Below, piece after piece: positions 47,650-56,398 of a stretch of DNA of 64,000 nt. Source of the DNA: PALSA-693 sp963781155. GTDB taxonomy: Bacteria; Actinomycetota; Acidimicrobiia; Acidimicrobiales; Palsa-688. Below the pieces are notes generated by a model. It was given only the letters and a program-made list of their open reading frames with translations, was not told the DNA's origin and ran no database searches. Within the stretch, counting starts at the first letter, position 1, and each line of letters starts with the position of its first letter. Location: NCBI GenBank assembly GCA_963781155.1, contig CAWAEC010000006.1, positions 992,001 to 1,056,000 of the forward strand, read 5' to 3'. The translations under genes and the position numbers were made by a program.

Positions 47650-47755
47650 GCACGCATGAGCGGGTGGGGAATCGCCGAAGCGCACGGTTCGACCCGACGC
47701 CGGGCAGGCGTCTCCTCAAATCACCCGATCCGGATGACCTGATCCCGCGCCAGGC

Positions 47756-47959
47756 ATGATGGTCTACACCATGTTCTACGTCATCGTCTTCTCGCTACTT
47801 GCCGTCCTGCTCGTCGTGTCCGGTTTGACTGTTGTGTTCCGCCGCCGCAGTCAGCTGGAGGCCGAGGAGCACCACAGCGCGACAACGAGCGAAGCGGCCA
47901 AGCGCAAGCGCAAGGCGGCCCGCACTCAGTCTCGCCAGGATCGGCGCAAGCGGACCTAG
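47756..47959 (+). CDS. small single-pass membrane protein
   Basis: A 67-residue protein: one N-terminal helix (VIVFSLLAVLLVVSGLTVVF) then a strongly basic tail (KRKRKAARTQSRQDRRKRT). Topology would put the tail in the cytosol. No family recognised. Confidence 0.5.
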   Translation: MMVYTMFYVIVFSLLAVLLVVSGLTVVFRRRSQLEAEEHHSATTSEAAKRKRKAARTQSRQDRRKRT

Positions 47960-48028
47960 AGAGGGGCCCGATTCCGCGATGCGGACCGCCGGCGCACTCC
48001 TTCTACCGAGATTCGCCCCTCCGCGGGG

Positions 48029-48472
48029 TCAGGTTCGAGCGATGATCTCTTGAGTGAAGCGGCGGGCCAGGCGCGGCGCGAGCGGGCCCACGCGCTGCAC
48101 GTGAGAACGTCCCCGGAGGGTGGAGGCGATCTCCGAGTAGGCATACAGGCCCTTGCGCACGTAGACAGCGTCGTTGATGCGGGCCAGCGGGAAAGATTGC
48201 TCCTTTCGCGAGATGATGCCCTTGCCGACCAGGACCCGTCGGTTGGTCAGCACCGTCAAGTTCTGCCGGCGCCACAGGCCGTACAGGCCCAGCGTGATCA
48301 GATACCTCGGCCAGACGGCGGCGATCGATGGCCGCGCCATCAGAACCACCGACTCGCCGTGTTCGAAGTCGACTCCCCGGACCTTGTTCTTCTTGTCGAT
48401 CTGTTTGTCGCGGCTGTCGTCGACGAGGTCCTCGGCCACGGGATACCTCCGGGTGCGGGCGGTGCGAGTCAC
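48029..48472 (-). CDS. PH-domain (bPH2) protein
   Basis: A 147-residue protein from GTG 48472. RPSIAAVWPRYLITLGLYGL is a hydrophobic stretch. NLTVLTNRRVLVGKGIISRK and FPLARINDAVYVRKG are the strands of a bacterial PH (YdbS/YdbT-like) domain. Such proteins sit at the membrane and may sense lipids or envelope state; function unknown. Confidence 0.8.
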   Translation of the reverse strand: MTRTARTRRYPVAEDLVDDSRDKQIDKKNKVRGVDFEHGESVVLMARPSIAAVWPRYLITLGLYGLWRRQNLTVLTNRRVLVGKGIISRKEQSFPLARINDAVYVRKGLYAYSEIASTLRGRSHVQRVGPLAPRLARRFTQEIIART

Positions 48473-48700
48473 TACGTGGGTGAATGTTCTAGTGCAGCGA
48501 GGCCCACAAGGGGTAAACCAGCCGCGTTGGAAGCGGGGACTCGACCATCAGGCTCCTCTGGGCTCGTGTCGAACATAATGAAGTACGCCGAGAGTTCAGG
48601 CGACGGAGAGTAGTCATGCGGAGACGATCAACGGAGCAGGCGGCGACGAGGTTCTCCTCCCTCAAGCCCGAGGGAGCGATCAGCGAGGGGGCGTGGATCT

Positions 48701-50440
48701 ATGTCGTCGACCACGGGTGACGACCCCGACCAGTCGATTGCCAACCCGGAGGATGGGTCTGCCCGCGACAGTGCATCCGGGCTGAGTGCGGATGCGGCAA
48801 ACGCCGGTGGTGCCTCGGATGGCAGCCCGGCAGGGACCGGTGACGCCGGCGAAACCGCCCCCGAACCTGGCGCCAGCTCGATTGCCTCTTCGGCCTCCGT
48901 CCCTACTGCGGAGAAGCCACCCGCCGCGGCTGCCGCTCCAGCGGGTGCGTCTGGCGTGGCCCCGGCCGCCGCTCCCGGTCCCGGCCAGCCACCCGCGGCC
49001 GCAGCGACGGTGGCGGAGCTGACCCACGAGCTGGCGGAAGCGGAAGCCGAACGCGACGCCCTGGCGAAACAGCTCGACAAGCAGGGCCGTCGGGGCCGCT
49101 GGCGGCGTCGGGCGCGCCAGTACCTGGCCGGGTTCCTGGTGGTGATCTTCGCCATATTGCTCCCCGTCACCTATGTGGTGACGTGGGCCCACAACACCGT
49201 CCTGAACACGGACAACTTCGTGTCAACCCTCGGGCCGGTCGCCTCCAACCCAGCGGTCACGGCCGCTGCCAGCGCGGAGATCACCGACCAAATTTTTGCC
49301 AGCCTCAACCCACAACAGATCGTGGCGAGCTCGCTCCCACCGAGAGCATCCTTCCTGGCGGGCCCGGTCACAAACGCGGCCAAAGGGTACGTACAGACCG
49401 CCGTCAACAACGTGCTGCAGTCCAGTCAGTTCCAGGCGTTGTGGCAGCAGGCTCTCCGCTTGGCTCACAGTGAGCTGGTCTCCGCCCTCAACGGCCACGG
49501 CAAGGCGCTCACCACCACCAATGGCCAGGTAGTTCTCGACCTGGTGCCCCTGCTCAACTCGACGCTGCAGCAACTGCAGGGGTTCGTCTCCGGCGTGGCC
49601 GGCAGGAACGTCAAACTCCCCACCATCACTGCGAACGAGGTCCCAAGTAGCGCGTGCATGGCCATCGCCAATGCCCTCAATCGGCCTGTCCCCAACACCT
49701 GTGGCCAGATCGTGCTGTTCCCGGCCGACAAGCTCACACAAGCCCAACACCTGGTCCGGGCTTTCAACCGGATCACGGTGTTGCTGCTCATCCTCACTCC
49801 GGTGGTGGCCGCCCTGGCTCTGTGGGTATCCCGACGGCGGCGACGGACTTTGTTGCAGTTGACGGCCGGAGGATTTCTCGGCCTGGTGGTGATCCGGAGG
49901 GTCGTGATCTTCCTGGAGAACACGCTCGCGAACACCGGGTTGGCCGCAAACAGGAATGCCCGGCGAGCCATCCTGACCCAGTTGTTCAACGCCTATTTCA
50001 GCGTGAGCCGTTGGGTGCTCCTCGGCCTGATCGTCGTGTTCGTCGTTGCCCTCATCACCGGCCCCTATGGCTGGGCCCAGGCGTTCCGGCGTACGGCAAC
50101 CCATTGGGGACGGGAAGGGTGGAACGTCGCGGTAGCTGCCGCTGGACACGCCCGCGACGACTCCACCATCGAGTGGATCGGGGCCCATCTGGACCTGTTG
50201 CGGGTCCTTGGGATTGCGGTGGCGGTGATACTCCTGCTCGCGCTGTCCGTGTCGTGGGTCGGGCTGCTGGTGATCATCGTCCTCCTCGCGGCTTATGAAC
50301 TGTGGCTCCACCGGCTGGGACAGCGGCTTCGCCCCGATTCTGGAGACGGGGAGCCACCCCCCGGGGAGCCCAGCTCGGGTGCGGCCGCCGATCAGACCGC
50401 TCGACCGTCGAGTGACGCGGGCGCCGCGTCGGCGGTGTAG
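48701..50440 (+). CDS. large conserved membrane protein with coiled-coil N-terminus
   Basis: A 579-residue protein. Residues 1-100 are Ala/Pro/Ser/Thr-rich and disordered, then a coiled coil (AELTHELAEAEAERDALAKQ). TM1 follows (QYLAGFLVVIFAILLPVTYV), then a soluble domain of about 220 residues with two Cys (SSACMAIANALNRPVPNTCG), probably a disulfide outside. Three to four further helices come next, and a disordered tail. This resembles uncharacterised actinobacterial integral membrane proteins. RBS and ATG 48701 are good. Confidence 0.7.
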   Translation: MSSTTGDDPDQSIANPEDGSARDSASGLSADAANAGGASDGSPAGTGDAGETAPEPGASSIASSASVPTAEKPPAAAAAPAGASGVAPAAAPGPGQPPAAAATVAELTHELAEAEAERDALAKQLDKQGRRGRWRRRARQYLAGFLVVIFAILLPVTYVVTWAHNTVLNTDNFVSTLGPVASNPAVTAAASAEITDQIFASLNPQQIVASSLPPRASFLAGPVTNAAKGYVQTAVNNVLQSSQFQALWQQALRLAHSELVSALNGHGKALTTTNGQVVLDLVPLLNSTLQQLQGFVSGVAGRNVKLPTITANEVPSSACMAIANALNRPVPNTCGQIVLFPADKLTQAQHLVRAFNRITVLLLILTPVVAALALWVSRRRRRTLLQLTAGGFLGLVVIRRVVIFLENTLANTGLAANRNARRAILTQLFNAYFSVSRWVLLGLIVVFVVALITGPYGWAQAFRRTATHWGREGWNVAVAAAGHARDDSTIEWIGAHLDLLRVLGIAVAVILLLALSVSWVGLLVIIVLLAAYELWLHRLGQRLRPDSGDGEPPPGEPSSGAAADQTARPSSDAGAASAV

Positions 50441-50562
50441 CGGCGAGGCGGGTATGTCCCCCTGGCCTCCGACGTCGTGCGAGGTCGGCACGCTGCCCCT
50501 CGACCGCATCCGGGTGGGGGGCATCCGGTAGTCCTCGGCGAGACGGAACGGACCTATCAATC

Positions 50563-50599
50563 ACCCTTCGCGGGTGATGACGCCTCACCCGCGAAGGGT
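50563..50599. terminator. perfect 15-bp inverted repeat (strong hairpin)
   Basis: ACCCTTCGCGGGTGA (50563-50577) and TCACCCGCGAAGGGT (50585-50599) pair fully around a 7-base loop, 122 nt after the membrane-protein stop and 128 nt before the LuxR/MalT regulator. Without a U-tract it could be a terminator or a cruciform operator. Confidence 0.55.
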
Positions 50600-50726
50600 C
50601 ATACTTGGCCCGGCTTCAGCCATTCGGTTGACCCTCGAGGTTGGCTCGAAAGGGTCAGGCCAGCACCTGTTCTGGACATATTGCCCAAACACCCGGGAAA
50701 GACGAGCGGACCGGAGAAAGGGCCAG

Positions 50727-53700
50727 ATGACTGCGATAGCCGAGTCGCTGGAACCTGGCCTCTGGACACCGCGCCCCCCGCGGCGGCCCTCTCGGGCGGC
50801 CCTGCCGACCCTCCCGGACTGGTTCATCCCCCGATCCCGTCTCGCGGTGAAGCTTGGAGCCGCGGCGACCGGGCGAGTGACGGTCGTCACCGGTCCTCCA
50901 GGAGCAGGCAAGACGACTCTGCTTGGCCAGTGGGCGCGAGGGCGACCACCCGGCTCGGTGGCATGGCTAGCGCTTGAACCCGGCGACAACCGTCCCACCC
51001 GCTTCTGGAGGAGGTTGGCACACGCGCTTGCCATTCCGCCGTTGTTTGGGACGCCGCGGGATCCGGGAACCCGACCCTCCGGCGTTGCCGAGAGTCCCAT
51101 TTCCGCCTTATTGACGTGTCTGGACGTCTCACCGGCAACCGCTCTGATCCTCGATGGGTTCGAGGTCCTGACCAATGCCCAGGTCATCGCCGGCGTCGAC
51201 GAACTGGTCCGACACCCGGCTCTCCCGTTCCCGGTGATCATCGCCAGCCGGGCCGATCCGGATCTTCACCTCCATCGCCTTCGGCTGGAAGGGACGCTGA
51301 CCGAAATCGGCACGCACGATCTGCGTTTCACGGTCCGGGAGATACAGGAGCTGTTGACCGAGGCATTGGGGCGCGATGTTGCCGACGACGAGGCCCGGAT
51401 CATCGCGGAGGAAAGCGAAGGCTGGGCCACAGGCGTAGCTCTGTCCGCGACGGCATGGATCGAAGGCGATGACGCCGCTCGCCCCGGCGATCGTCCCGGC
51501 GGTCGTCCCGGCGATCGTCGCGGTGGTCGTTTCGGCGAACGAGCACCGCTCGTCGCCCGGTACCTGTTGCATGAGGTCTTGGAGCAGCTGCCGGTTGGAG
51601 AGTCGTGTTTTCTGCTTGCCACGTCAGTGCTTCCCCGGTTAAGCGGCTCCCTTTGTCGGCTACTCACCGGCCGGGCTGACGCCGGCGCCGTGCTCGAGTC
51701 CCTCGCCCGACGCAACCTGTTCGTGATCCGGCTGGATGCCCGCTCGCAGTGGTACCGCTACCAGGGTTTTTTCGCGGAATTCCTCCGCGAGCGCCTGATC
51801 ACGGAGGATCCGGATTGGGCCGAGGAAGCCATGACGTGCGCGGCGGCATGGTTCAGACCTCCGATGGACGATTATGTGGGCGGGTCCCGGGACGGGTGGG
51901 TCTCTGGTGTTCGGGCAACCCATCCTTCCGGGCCGGGTCGAACACTCGACTGCTCGTCATGCGGCCCGCAGCCGCCGGCCATCGTGGCCCGCCATGAGGC
52001 CCGGGTCCCGGAAGGGCGAAGCAGTTCGGGGACATTCGACATGGCGATAACACTCCTGCAGGCGGGTTGTGCCACGGAAGCTGGATCGTGGTTGCGCAGG
52101 CTGGATTCCGCGGTAAGCGCGCAAGCAGCGTCAATCCCGTTGCGGGCTCATATCGACCTTCTGTGGGCCGTGCAGGCCGCCCTCGTCGGCGACTCCGTGG
52201 CCGTCCTCGAGCACTGCGGGCGAGCTCGAGCGGGTTTCGCCGCCCGGCCGGGACCGTGGGATGCCAAATCACCGGATATCGCTGCTCTGGAGCAGGTCGC
52301 GGCCCTGGCGGCTCGAGCTCAGTTGTCGCTCAACCGTCCGGATGCCGCCCGGGCAGCGCTGGTCGGCTGCACTCGGGTCGACGGCATTGCTGCCGATCCC
52401 GGTGCTCTGGTTGTCCTGGCTTCGCTTTCCAGCACCTGCGGTCAGCTGCACGACGCCTACCGTCTGGCGTCCACAGCGATCGAGCGGCTCGATCCCAGCC
52501 ACCTGCTTTACCCACTCGTGATGCTGGACGGTCGCCTGACGCAGAGCACCGTTCTCTGGGAGCGCAACGACCTCGATGGGGCGGCCCGCTTGCTCGAAGC
52601 CGGACCGTGGCCGACCAGGGGCTGCGCACAAGGGGAGTGGTTGGGGCGCCTGGACGGCGGGACACCAGGAGAGTGGTCGGGGCGCCTGGAGAGCGGGACA
52701 CCAGGAGAGTGGTCGGGGCGCCTGGTGAGCGGGACACCAGGGGAGTGGTCGGGACGCCTGGTGAGCGGGACACCAGGGGACTGGTCGGGACGACTGGCGA
52801 GCGCGACAGAAGGGGAATGGCCCTTGCACCCCGAGGGCGGGATACCACTCCTCTGGTCCCAGCGCCTCGAAGGCCAGGCGATTCGGGTCTTGATTTCGCA
52901 GCATCGGCCCGAGGAGGCCCTCGATCGTATCGAGCGCCTTCGACACGTCGACCGCCCGCCACACGTCGACCGCCCGCCACACGTCGACCGCCCGCTACAC
53001 GTCGACCGCCCGCTACACGTCGACCGCCCGCCACACGTCGACCGCCCGCCACACGTCGACCGCCTGCCACACGTCGAGTGCCCGCCATACGTCGAGCGCC
53101 CGCCACACGTCGAGCGCCACCCACAGGTCGAGAACCGGCGTAGCCCGGCCGGCATGCTTGCGGAGCTCGAGGTGCTCGAGGCTCGCTGCCGGTACCTGCT
53201 CGGAGACCCGGAGGGCGCCGTGGCGACACTGGCGACGAGTACGCCGTGGCCTCACCCAGCGGAAGTCCTGGCCTGGGCCGATCTGTGTGCCGGTGATCCG
53301 CAAAGAGCGGTGGCACATCTCAGATCTGCCCGGGACCGGCCACCAACGGCAGGCATCGCGCTGCGCCGGCTCGTCCTGCTGGCCCGGGCCCAGGTGCAGC
53401 TCGGCCAGGAGCGCGACGCTCTGGCCACGGTTCGTCGCGCCGTCGCCGGCGGCCGGGCCGAAGGATATGTCACGCCATTTGTGGAGGACACGCCCGAACT
53501 GCTGCCGCTCCTGCGCCGCGTTGGTGGGCGCGTCCCCGACCGGTACGTGTCCACGATCATCGCCGGGGTCGAGCGATTGCAGGACTACCTCGATGCGCGT
53601 AAGCCCGTCCGAGCCGGCGACCGCCTTTCGGGGCGCGAACGCGAGATCTTGGCCCTGCTCCCCAGTTACCGGTCACAGGGCGAGATTGCGGCGGAGATGT

Positions 53701-53810
53701 ACGTATCGATCAACACCGTGAAGACACACATCCGCTCGGTCTACCGCAAGCTCGGCGTCCGCTCCCGCTCCGAAGCGGTGGCGTTTGCTGAAGCCCACAA
53801 GCTCATCTGA
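50727..53810 (+). CDS. large LuxR/MalT-type (STAND) transcriptional regulator with three internal tandem repeats
   Basis: A 1027-residue protein from ATG 50727, with GAGAAAGGG upstream. Walker A TVVTGPPGAGKTTLLGQWA and the acid-rich TALILDGFEV mark an AAA/STAND ATPase. A helical repeat half follows, then a C-terminal LuxR helix-turn-helix (LSGREREILALLPSYRSQGE, YVSINTVKTHIRSVYRKLGV). It contains five PGDR-like units (51483-51542), five 12-residue units like EWSGRLVSGTPG (52635-52814) and about ten HVDRPP units (52944-53123). These are inserted without breaking the frame and are not part of the family. Probably a ligand- and ATP-gated activator; the inducer is unknown. Confidence 0.88.
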   Translation: MTAIAESLEPGLWTPRPPRRPSRAALPTLPDWFIPRSRLAVKLGAAATGRVTVVTGPPGAGKTTLLGQWARGRPPGSVAWLALEPGDNRPTRFWRRLAHALAIPPLFGTPRDPGTRPSGVAESPISALLTCLDVSPATALILDGFEVLTNAQVIAGVDELVRHPALPFPVIIASRADPDLHLHRLRLEGTLTEIGTHDLRFTVREIQELLTEALGRDVADDEARIIAEESEGWATGVALSATAWIEGDDAARPGDRPGGRPGDRRGGRFGERAPLVARYLLHEVLEQLPVGESCFLLATSVLPRLSGSLCRLLTGRADAGAVLESLARRNLFVIRLDARSQWYRYQGFFAEFLRERLITEDPDWAEEAMTCAAAWFRPPMDDYVGGSRDGWVSGVRATHPSGPGRTLDCSSCGPQPPAIVARHEARVPEGRSSSGTFDMAITLLQAGCATEAGSWLRRLDSAVSAQAASIPLRAHIDLLWAVQAALVGDSVAVLEHCGRARAGFAARPGPWDAKSPDIAALEQVAALAARAQLSLNRPDAARAALVGCTRVDGIAADPGALVVLASLSSTCGQLHDAYRLASTAIERLDPSHLLYPLVMLDGRLTQSTVLWERNDLDGAARLLEAGPWPTRGCAQGEWLGRLDGGTPGEWSGRLESGTPGEWSGRLVSGTPGEWSGRLVSGTPGDWSGRLASATEGEWPLHPEGGIPLLWSQRLEGQAIRVLISQHRPEEALDRIERLRHVDRPPHVDRPPHVDRPLHVDRPLHVDRPPHVDRPPHVDRLPHVECPPYVERPPHVERHPQVENRRSPAGMLAELEVLEARCRYLLGDPEGAVATLATSTPWPHPAEVLAWADLCAGDPQRAVAHLRSARDRPPTAGIALRRLVLLARAQVQLGQERDALATVRRAVAGGRAEGYVTPFVEDTPELLPLLRRVGGRVPDRYVSTIIAGVERLQDYLDARKPVRAGDRLSGREREILALLPSYRSQGEIAAEMYVSINTVKTHIRSVYRKLGVRSRSEAVAFAEAHKLI
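51483..51542 (+). repeat. five 12-nt units encoding PGDR/PGGR
   Basis: CCCGGCGATCGT-type units read PGDR, PGGR, PGDR, RGGR, FGER. In frame, inside the ATPase portion of the LuxR/MalT regulator. Confidence 0.85.
52635..52814 (+). repeat. five 36-nt units encoding (E/D)W(S/L)GRLxx(G/A)T(P/E)G
   Basis: Consecutive 36-base units starting GAGTGG(T)(C/T)GGG; the third and fourth are nearly identical. Codes 12-residue repeats in the helical linker of the LuxR/MalT regulator. Confidence 0.9.
52944..53123 (+). repeat. about ten 18-nt units encoding HVDRPP
   Basis: CACGTCGACCGCCCGCCA repeated with small changes: seven HVDRxx units, then HVECPP, YVERPP, HVERHP, and a decayed QVENRR. GTCGAC recurs in the first seven units. 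The drift towards the 3' end suggests older copies there. Confidence 0.92.
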
Positions 53811-53884
53811 TCGCCACCACCCGCCCTGGTTGCTCGACAGCATTGCCACCTCGGTCAGAGGTCACGGGTGACGACACCGGACCT

Positions 53885-54958
53885 TCACGGAGGGTTGGCT
53901 TGACGAGTCTCGGCGGACCGGTCCTCCTCTGGGTCCTGAGGTTGGAGAGGATCGTGGTCTGCGTCGGCAGAGAACCCCACGGCCAGTTCGGCCTCTGGTC
54001 TGCGGACCTCCATCTGCACCAATCGCTCGAAGACCTCCCTGTCCGCGACGGTCAGCGGCGGCTGGACAATCGACCTGGGCCAGAGTCGAAACTGCTGCAC
54101 CACATTGATCTCGGCCGCCAGCAGAAAGAGTTGGGCGCCGAGGTAGATCCATGACAGCAGGACGATGACGACGGCAAAGAACCCGTACGTGTTGCTCTCA
54201 TGGTGCAGGCCCCTGGCCACATACCAGGCTCCGACCGCCTGCAATGCTTGCCAAAAGACGGTCGCCAGAGCGGCCCCGAGGGCTACTTGGCGCCACCGCA
54301 ACCGGATGGCGGTCATAACCATGAAGGCCACCACGATCAGCACGAAATTCACGAGAACCGACCCCAGGAGCAGGATGGTTCGAGCCCCCCATCCGTGAGC
54401 GGTCAGCGTGGCGAACCCGGTCAACACGGTCGAACCGATAGTTGACAGGGCCAGCAAGACCAGCACTCCGAGGGCCCGCAGGTTGCGGAGAACAAAGTTG
54501 GGCCGACGAACATAGGGGATATTCCACACCGCATTCATGGCGCTCTGGGTCGCTTGGCCCAGCCCGAAAGCGCCATACAGCAGGAGCAGGGCCCCGATCA
54601 CCAGTGCGGCACCGTTGCCCTCGAGAGTGTGGGTCTGAGACTGAAGCTGGTCGCCGATAATCGGGAAGCTGCCCAGGGCGCTATTCACCAGATCCTGTCG
54701 CAGGGACTCGTTGCCGTGTAAGACGTAACCCAGGATGGTGGTGAACAACAGCAGCAGGGGAAACAGCGCGAAAAGGCCGTAGTAAGCGATCAGCGCGGCT
54801 TTGCTGCCGGCCTGATCGTTGCCGAACTTTTGCGCTACCGCCCACGGAAAGCCGACGACGCCATGCGCTTGCTGGAACTTGTCCATCTTCCGTACAACGG
54901 TTTCGAATGGGTTTGGCCGCCGCGCAGTGGATTCATCCCCGGACGGCGGCGAGGTCAC
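53885..54958 (-). CDS. YihY/BrkB (UPF0761) family membrane protein
   Basis: A 357-residue protein from GTG 54958, whose GTGA overlaps the stop of the upstream relative. Six or so helices. Family blocks: DQAGSKAALIAYYGLFALFP, LGQATQSAMNAVWNIPYVRR, and WIYLGAQLFLLAAEINVV. The C-terminal 70 residues are polar. The larger open frame further upstream (to 55417) is Arg-rich and overlaps the partner gene, so it is not used. Function of the family is unresolved; the RNase BN label is outdated. Confidence 0.87.
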   Translation of the reverse strand: MTSPPSGDESTARRPNPFETVVRKMDKFQQAHGVVGFPWAVAQKFGNDQAGSKAALIAYYGLFALFPLLLLFTTILGYVLHGNESLRQDLVNSALGSFPIIGDQLQSQTHTLEGNGAALVIGALLLLYGAFGLGQATQSAMNAVWNIPYVRRPNFVLRNLRALGVLVLLALSTIGSTVLTGFATLTAHGWGARTILLLGSVLVNFVLIVVAFMVMTAIRLRWRQVALGAALATVFWQALQAVGAWYVARGLHHESNTYGFFAVVIVLLSWIYLGAQLFLLAAEINVVQQFRLWPRSIVQPPLTVADREVFERLVQMEVRRPEAELAVGFSADADHDPLQPQDPEEDRSAETRQANPP

Positions 54959-55956
54959 TGAGCCTGTTCCTCGGTTGGCGGAACAAAGGGTTGATCGCCA
55001 GCCGCCGCCCCATCGCCGTGCTCCGCGTGGTGCTCCTCCTGGTCCTGGTAATGGGCGAGTCGTCGTTCGCCTCGTCCCCAAAGCGTGGCGTTGATGACAG
55101 GAGAACTGGTCAGGAGACGCCCGGCGAGTGCGGCCCACACGAGGAGGGCCAGGGCGGACGCCAGAGCACCGTACGTGACGGACTTGTGTTTGATCACGAT
55201 CGGCAGCCAGTAGGCCGTCACCAGGTGGAGGGCTTCGACGCCGAGTGCCACCACGATGGCGCCTGGGAGAAGTGCCCACCACGGAACCGGTCGATGGGGC
55301 AGGTAAATCGATACGAGAAGCCAGAAGGCTCCGGGGATGGCGATAAAAACCGGGGCGGTCGCGATGGCGACGATGATGCTCTGAGCCTCGACTTTGCTGA
55401 GGATGGCAGACAGACAAAGCCCCAGCGTCACCAGTCCGATCAGAATGACCGCCGGTTGGACCCTTGCGGTTCTCGGGACCGGTACCCGCCAGATCAGTGC
55501 GTGTGTGACACGGAGCACCTTCAGCAGGGCCCGGGCTGTCCAGACCAGCGCCACCGCTCCCCCGATCAGCGCGATCAGGCGCTGCAGCGTCGACAGGTGC
55601 GTGCTGCCCGAGACTGCAGTGAGCATGAGACCGCCGACGCCGGTGTCACTCGCAAACGCGCTCGTCGGTGGTGAGGAGGTTGTTTCCGTGTACCCGAGCA
55701 ACGTGACAACGACGAAGGCGTACGGTACGAGGAAGAGGAAGACCCGGAAGGCCACGGCCGCACCGAGAACGCCACCCCCGCTTTCGGTGTCATGGTCGAT
55801 CGCTTCCAGTACGGCGTCGAGAGCCGGGTTGTCTGGCCGGGCCTCGTCAATTCGCTGGCGGGCACGAGCGGCCTCGTCGAGCCATCGTTGGCGGCGACTC
55901 TTCGCCCCAGGCGTCGTCGTCGGTGTCGCCTCTCTCTGCGTGTGTGGGTGCTTCTT
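54955..55956 (-). CDS. second YihY/BrkB-like membrane protein, 5' end unresolved
   Basis: The frame is open from 55956 to 54955 (333 codons). RQRWLDEAARARQRIDEARP, VLEAIDHDTESGGGVLGAAV and FRVFLFLVPYAFVVVTLLGY form a typical actinobacterial YihY start, but there is no ATG, GTG or TTG before 55755 (GTG, inside the first helix). Either a base error hides the true start or initiation is unusual. It overlaps the downstream YihY gene by GTGA. Later helices (ILIGLVTLGLCLSAIL, WWALLPGAIVVALGVEAL) are clear. Confidence 0.72.
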   Translation of the reverse strand, partial: KKHPHTQREATPTTTPGAKSRRQRWLDEAARARQRIDEARPDNPALDAVLEAIDHDTESGGGVLGAAVAFRVFLFLVPYAFVVVTLLGYTETTSSPPTSAFASDTGVGGLMLTAVSGSTHLSTLQRLIALIGGAVALVWTARALLKVLRVTHALIWRVPVPRTARVQPAVILIGLVTLGLCLSAILSKVEAQSIIVAIATAPVFIAIPGAFWLLVSIYLPHRPVPWWALLPGAIVVALGVEALHLVTAYWLPIVIKHKSVTYGALASALALLVWAALAGRLLTSSPVINATLWGRGERRLAHYQDQEEHHAEHGDGAAAGDQPFVPPTEEQAQ

Positions 55957-56047
55957 TCAGCCGCGGTATTCGATCCGCAGTCGTGAAAGGTATACCCGCC
56001 GGGTAGCGGGCGTCACCGGACCCTGGCCGCCGCCCGCAACGGCATCC

Positions 56048-56359
56048 CTATCCCGATATCAGCTCCGACGCGTCGTGTGTCAGCGGGCTCACCAGGGCTG
56101 CCGACTCGTCGGAGATGAGGTGTACTCGGGCCGCCTTCACGATCGCCTCGTTTCGAGATCGGGCGCCGAGCTTCTGATAGATGTTTTTCAGATGCGTCTT
56201 CACCGTGTTCGGGGAGATCCGGAGTCGCGCCGCGATGTCGACCGTCGACAGGCGGGTGGGAAGGTATCGCAGCACATCCAGTTCTCGGTCGGTGAGGGGA
56301 CGCTGCGACTTTGACGGTCGGAGGATGCTGGATTCGTCGACAGCGGAAGGATCGTCCAT
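56048..56359 (-). CDS. orphan LuxR-type helix-turn-helix protein
   Basis: A 103-residue protein from ATG 56359 that is essentially a GerE/LuxR DNA-binding domain: LTDRELDVLRYLPTRLSTVD, IAARLRISPNTVKTHLKNIY, QKLGARSRNEAIVKAARVHL. No receiver domain. It closely resembles the C-termini of both large LuxR/MalT regulators nearby and lies 39 nt after the second one, so they may be co-transcribed. It could compete with them for sites or be a cut-down copy. Confidence 0.85.
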   Translation of the reverse strand: MDDPSAVDESSILRPSKSQRPLTDRELDVLRYLPTRLSTVDIAARLRISPNTVKTHLKNIYQKLGARSRNEAIVKAARVHLISDESAALVSPLTHDASELISG

Positions 56360-56398
56360 ACCACGCTCCTTCCGCGAGCCCTGGTGCGGAGCTCCCCG

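Noticed and set aside
52635..53123. Regular repeats resembling a CRISPR array
   Set aside because: Units are directly adjacent with no spacers, in frame within a coding sequence, and there are no cas genes.
52330..53316. Minus-strand 328-codon frame with RRVAGG repeats
   Set aside because: Mirror image of the HVDRPP array in the real plus-strand regulator; no start signal.
54959..55417. N-terminal extension of the first YihY gene (510-codon frame)
   Set aside because: Arg/Pro-rich, overlaps the coding part of the second YihY gene; the GTGA overlap gives a better start.
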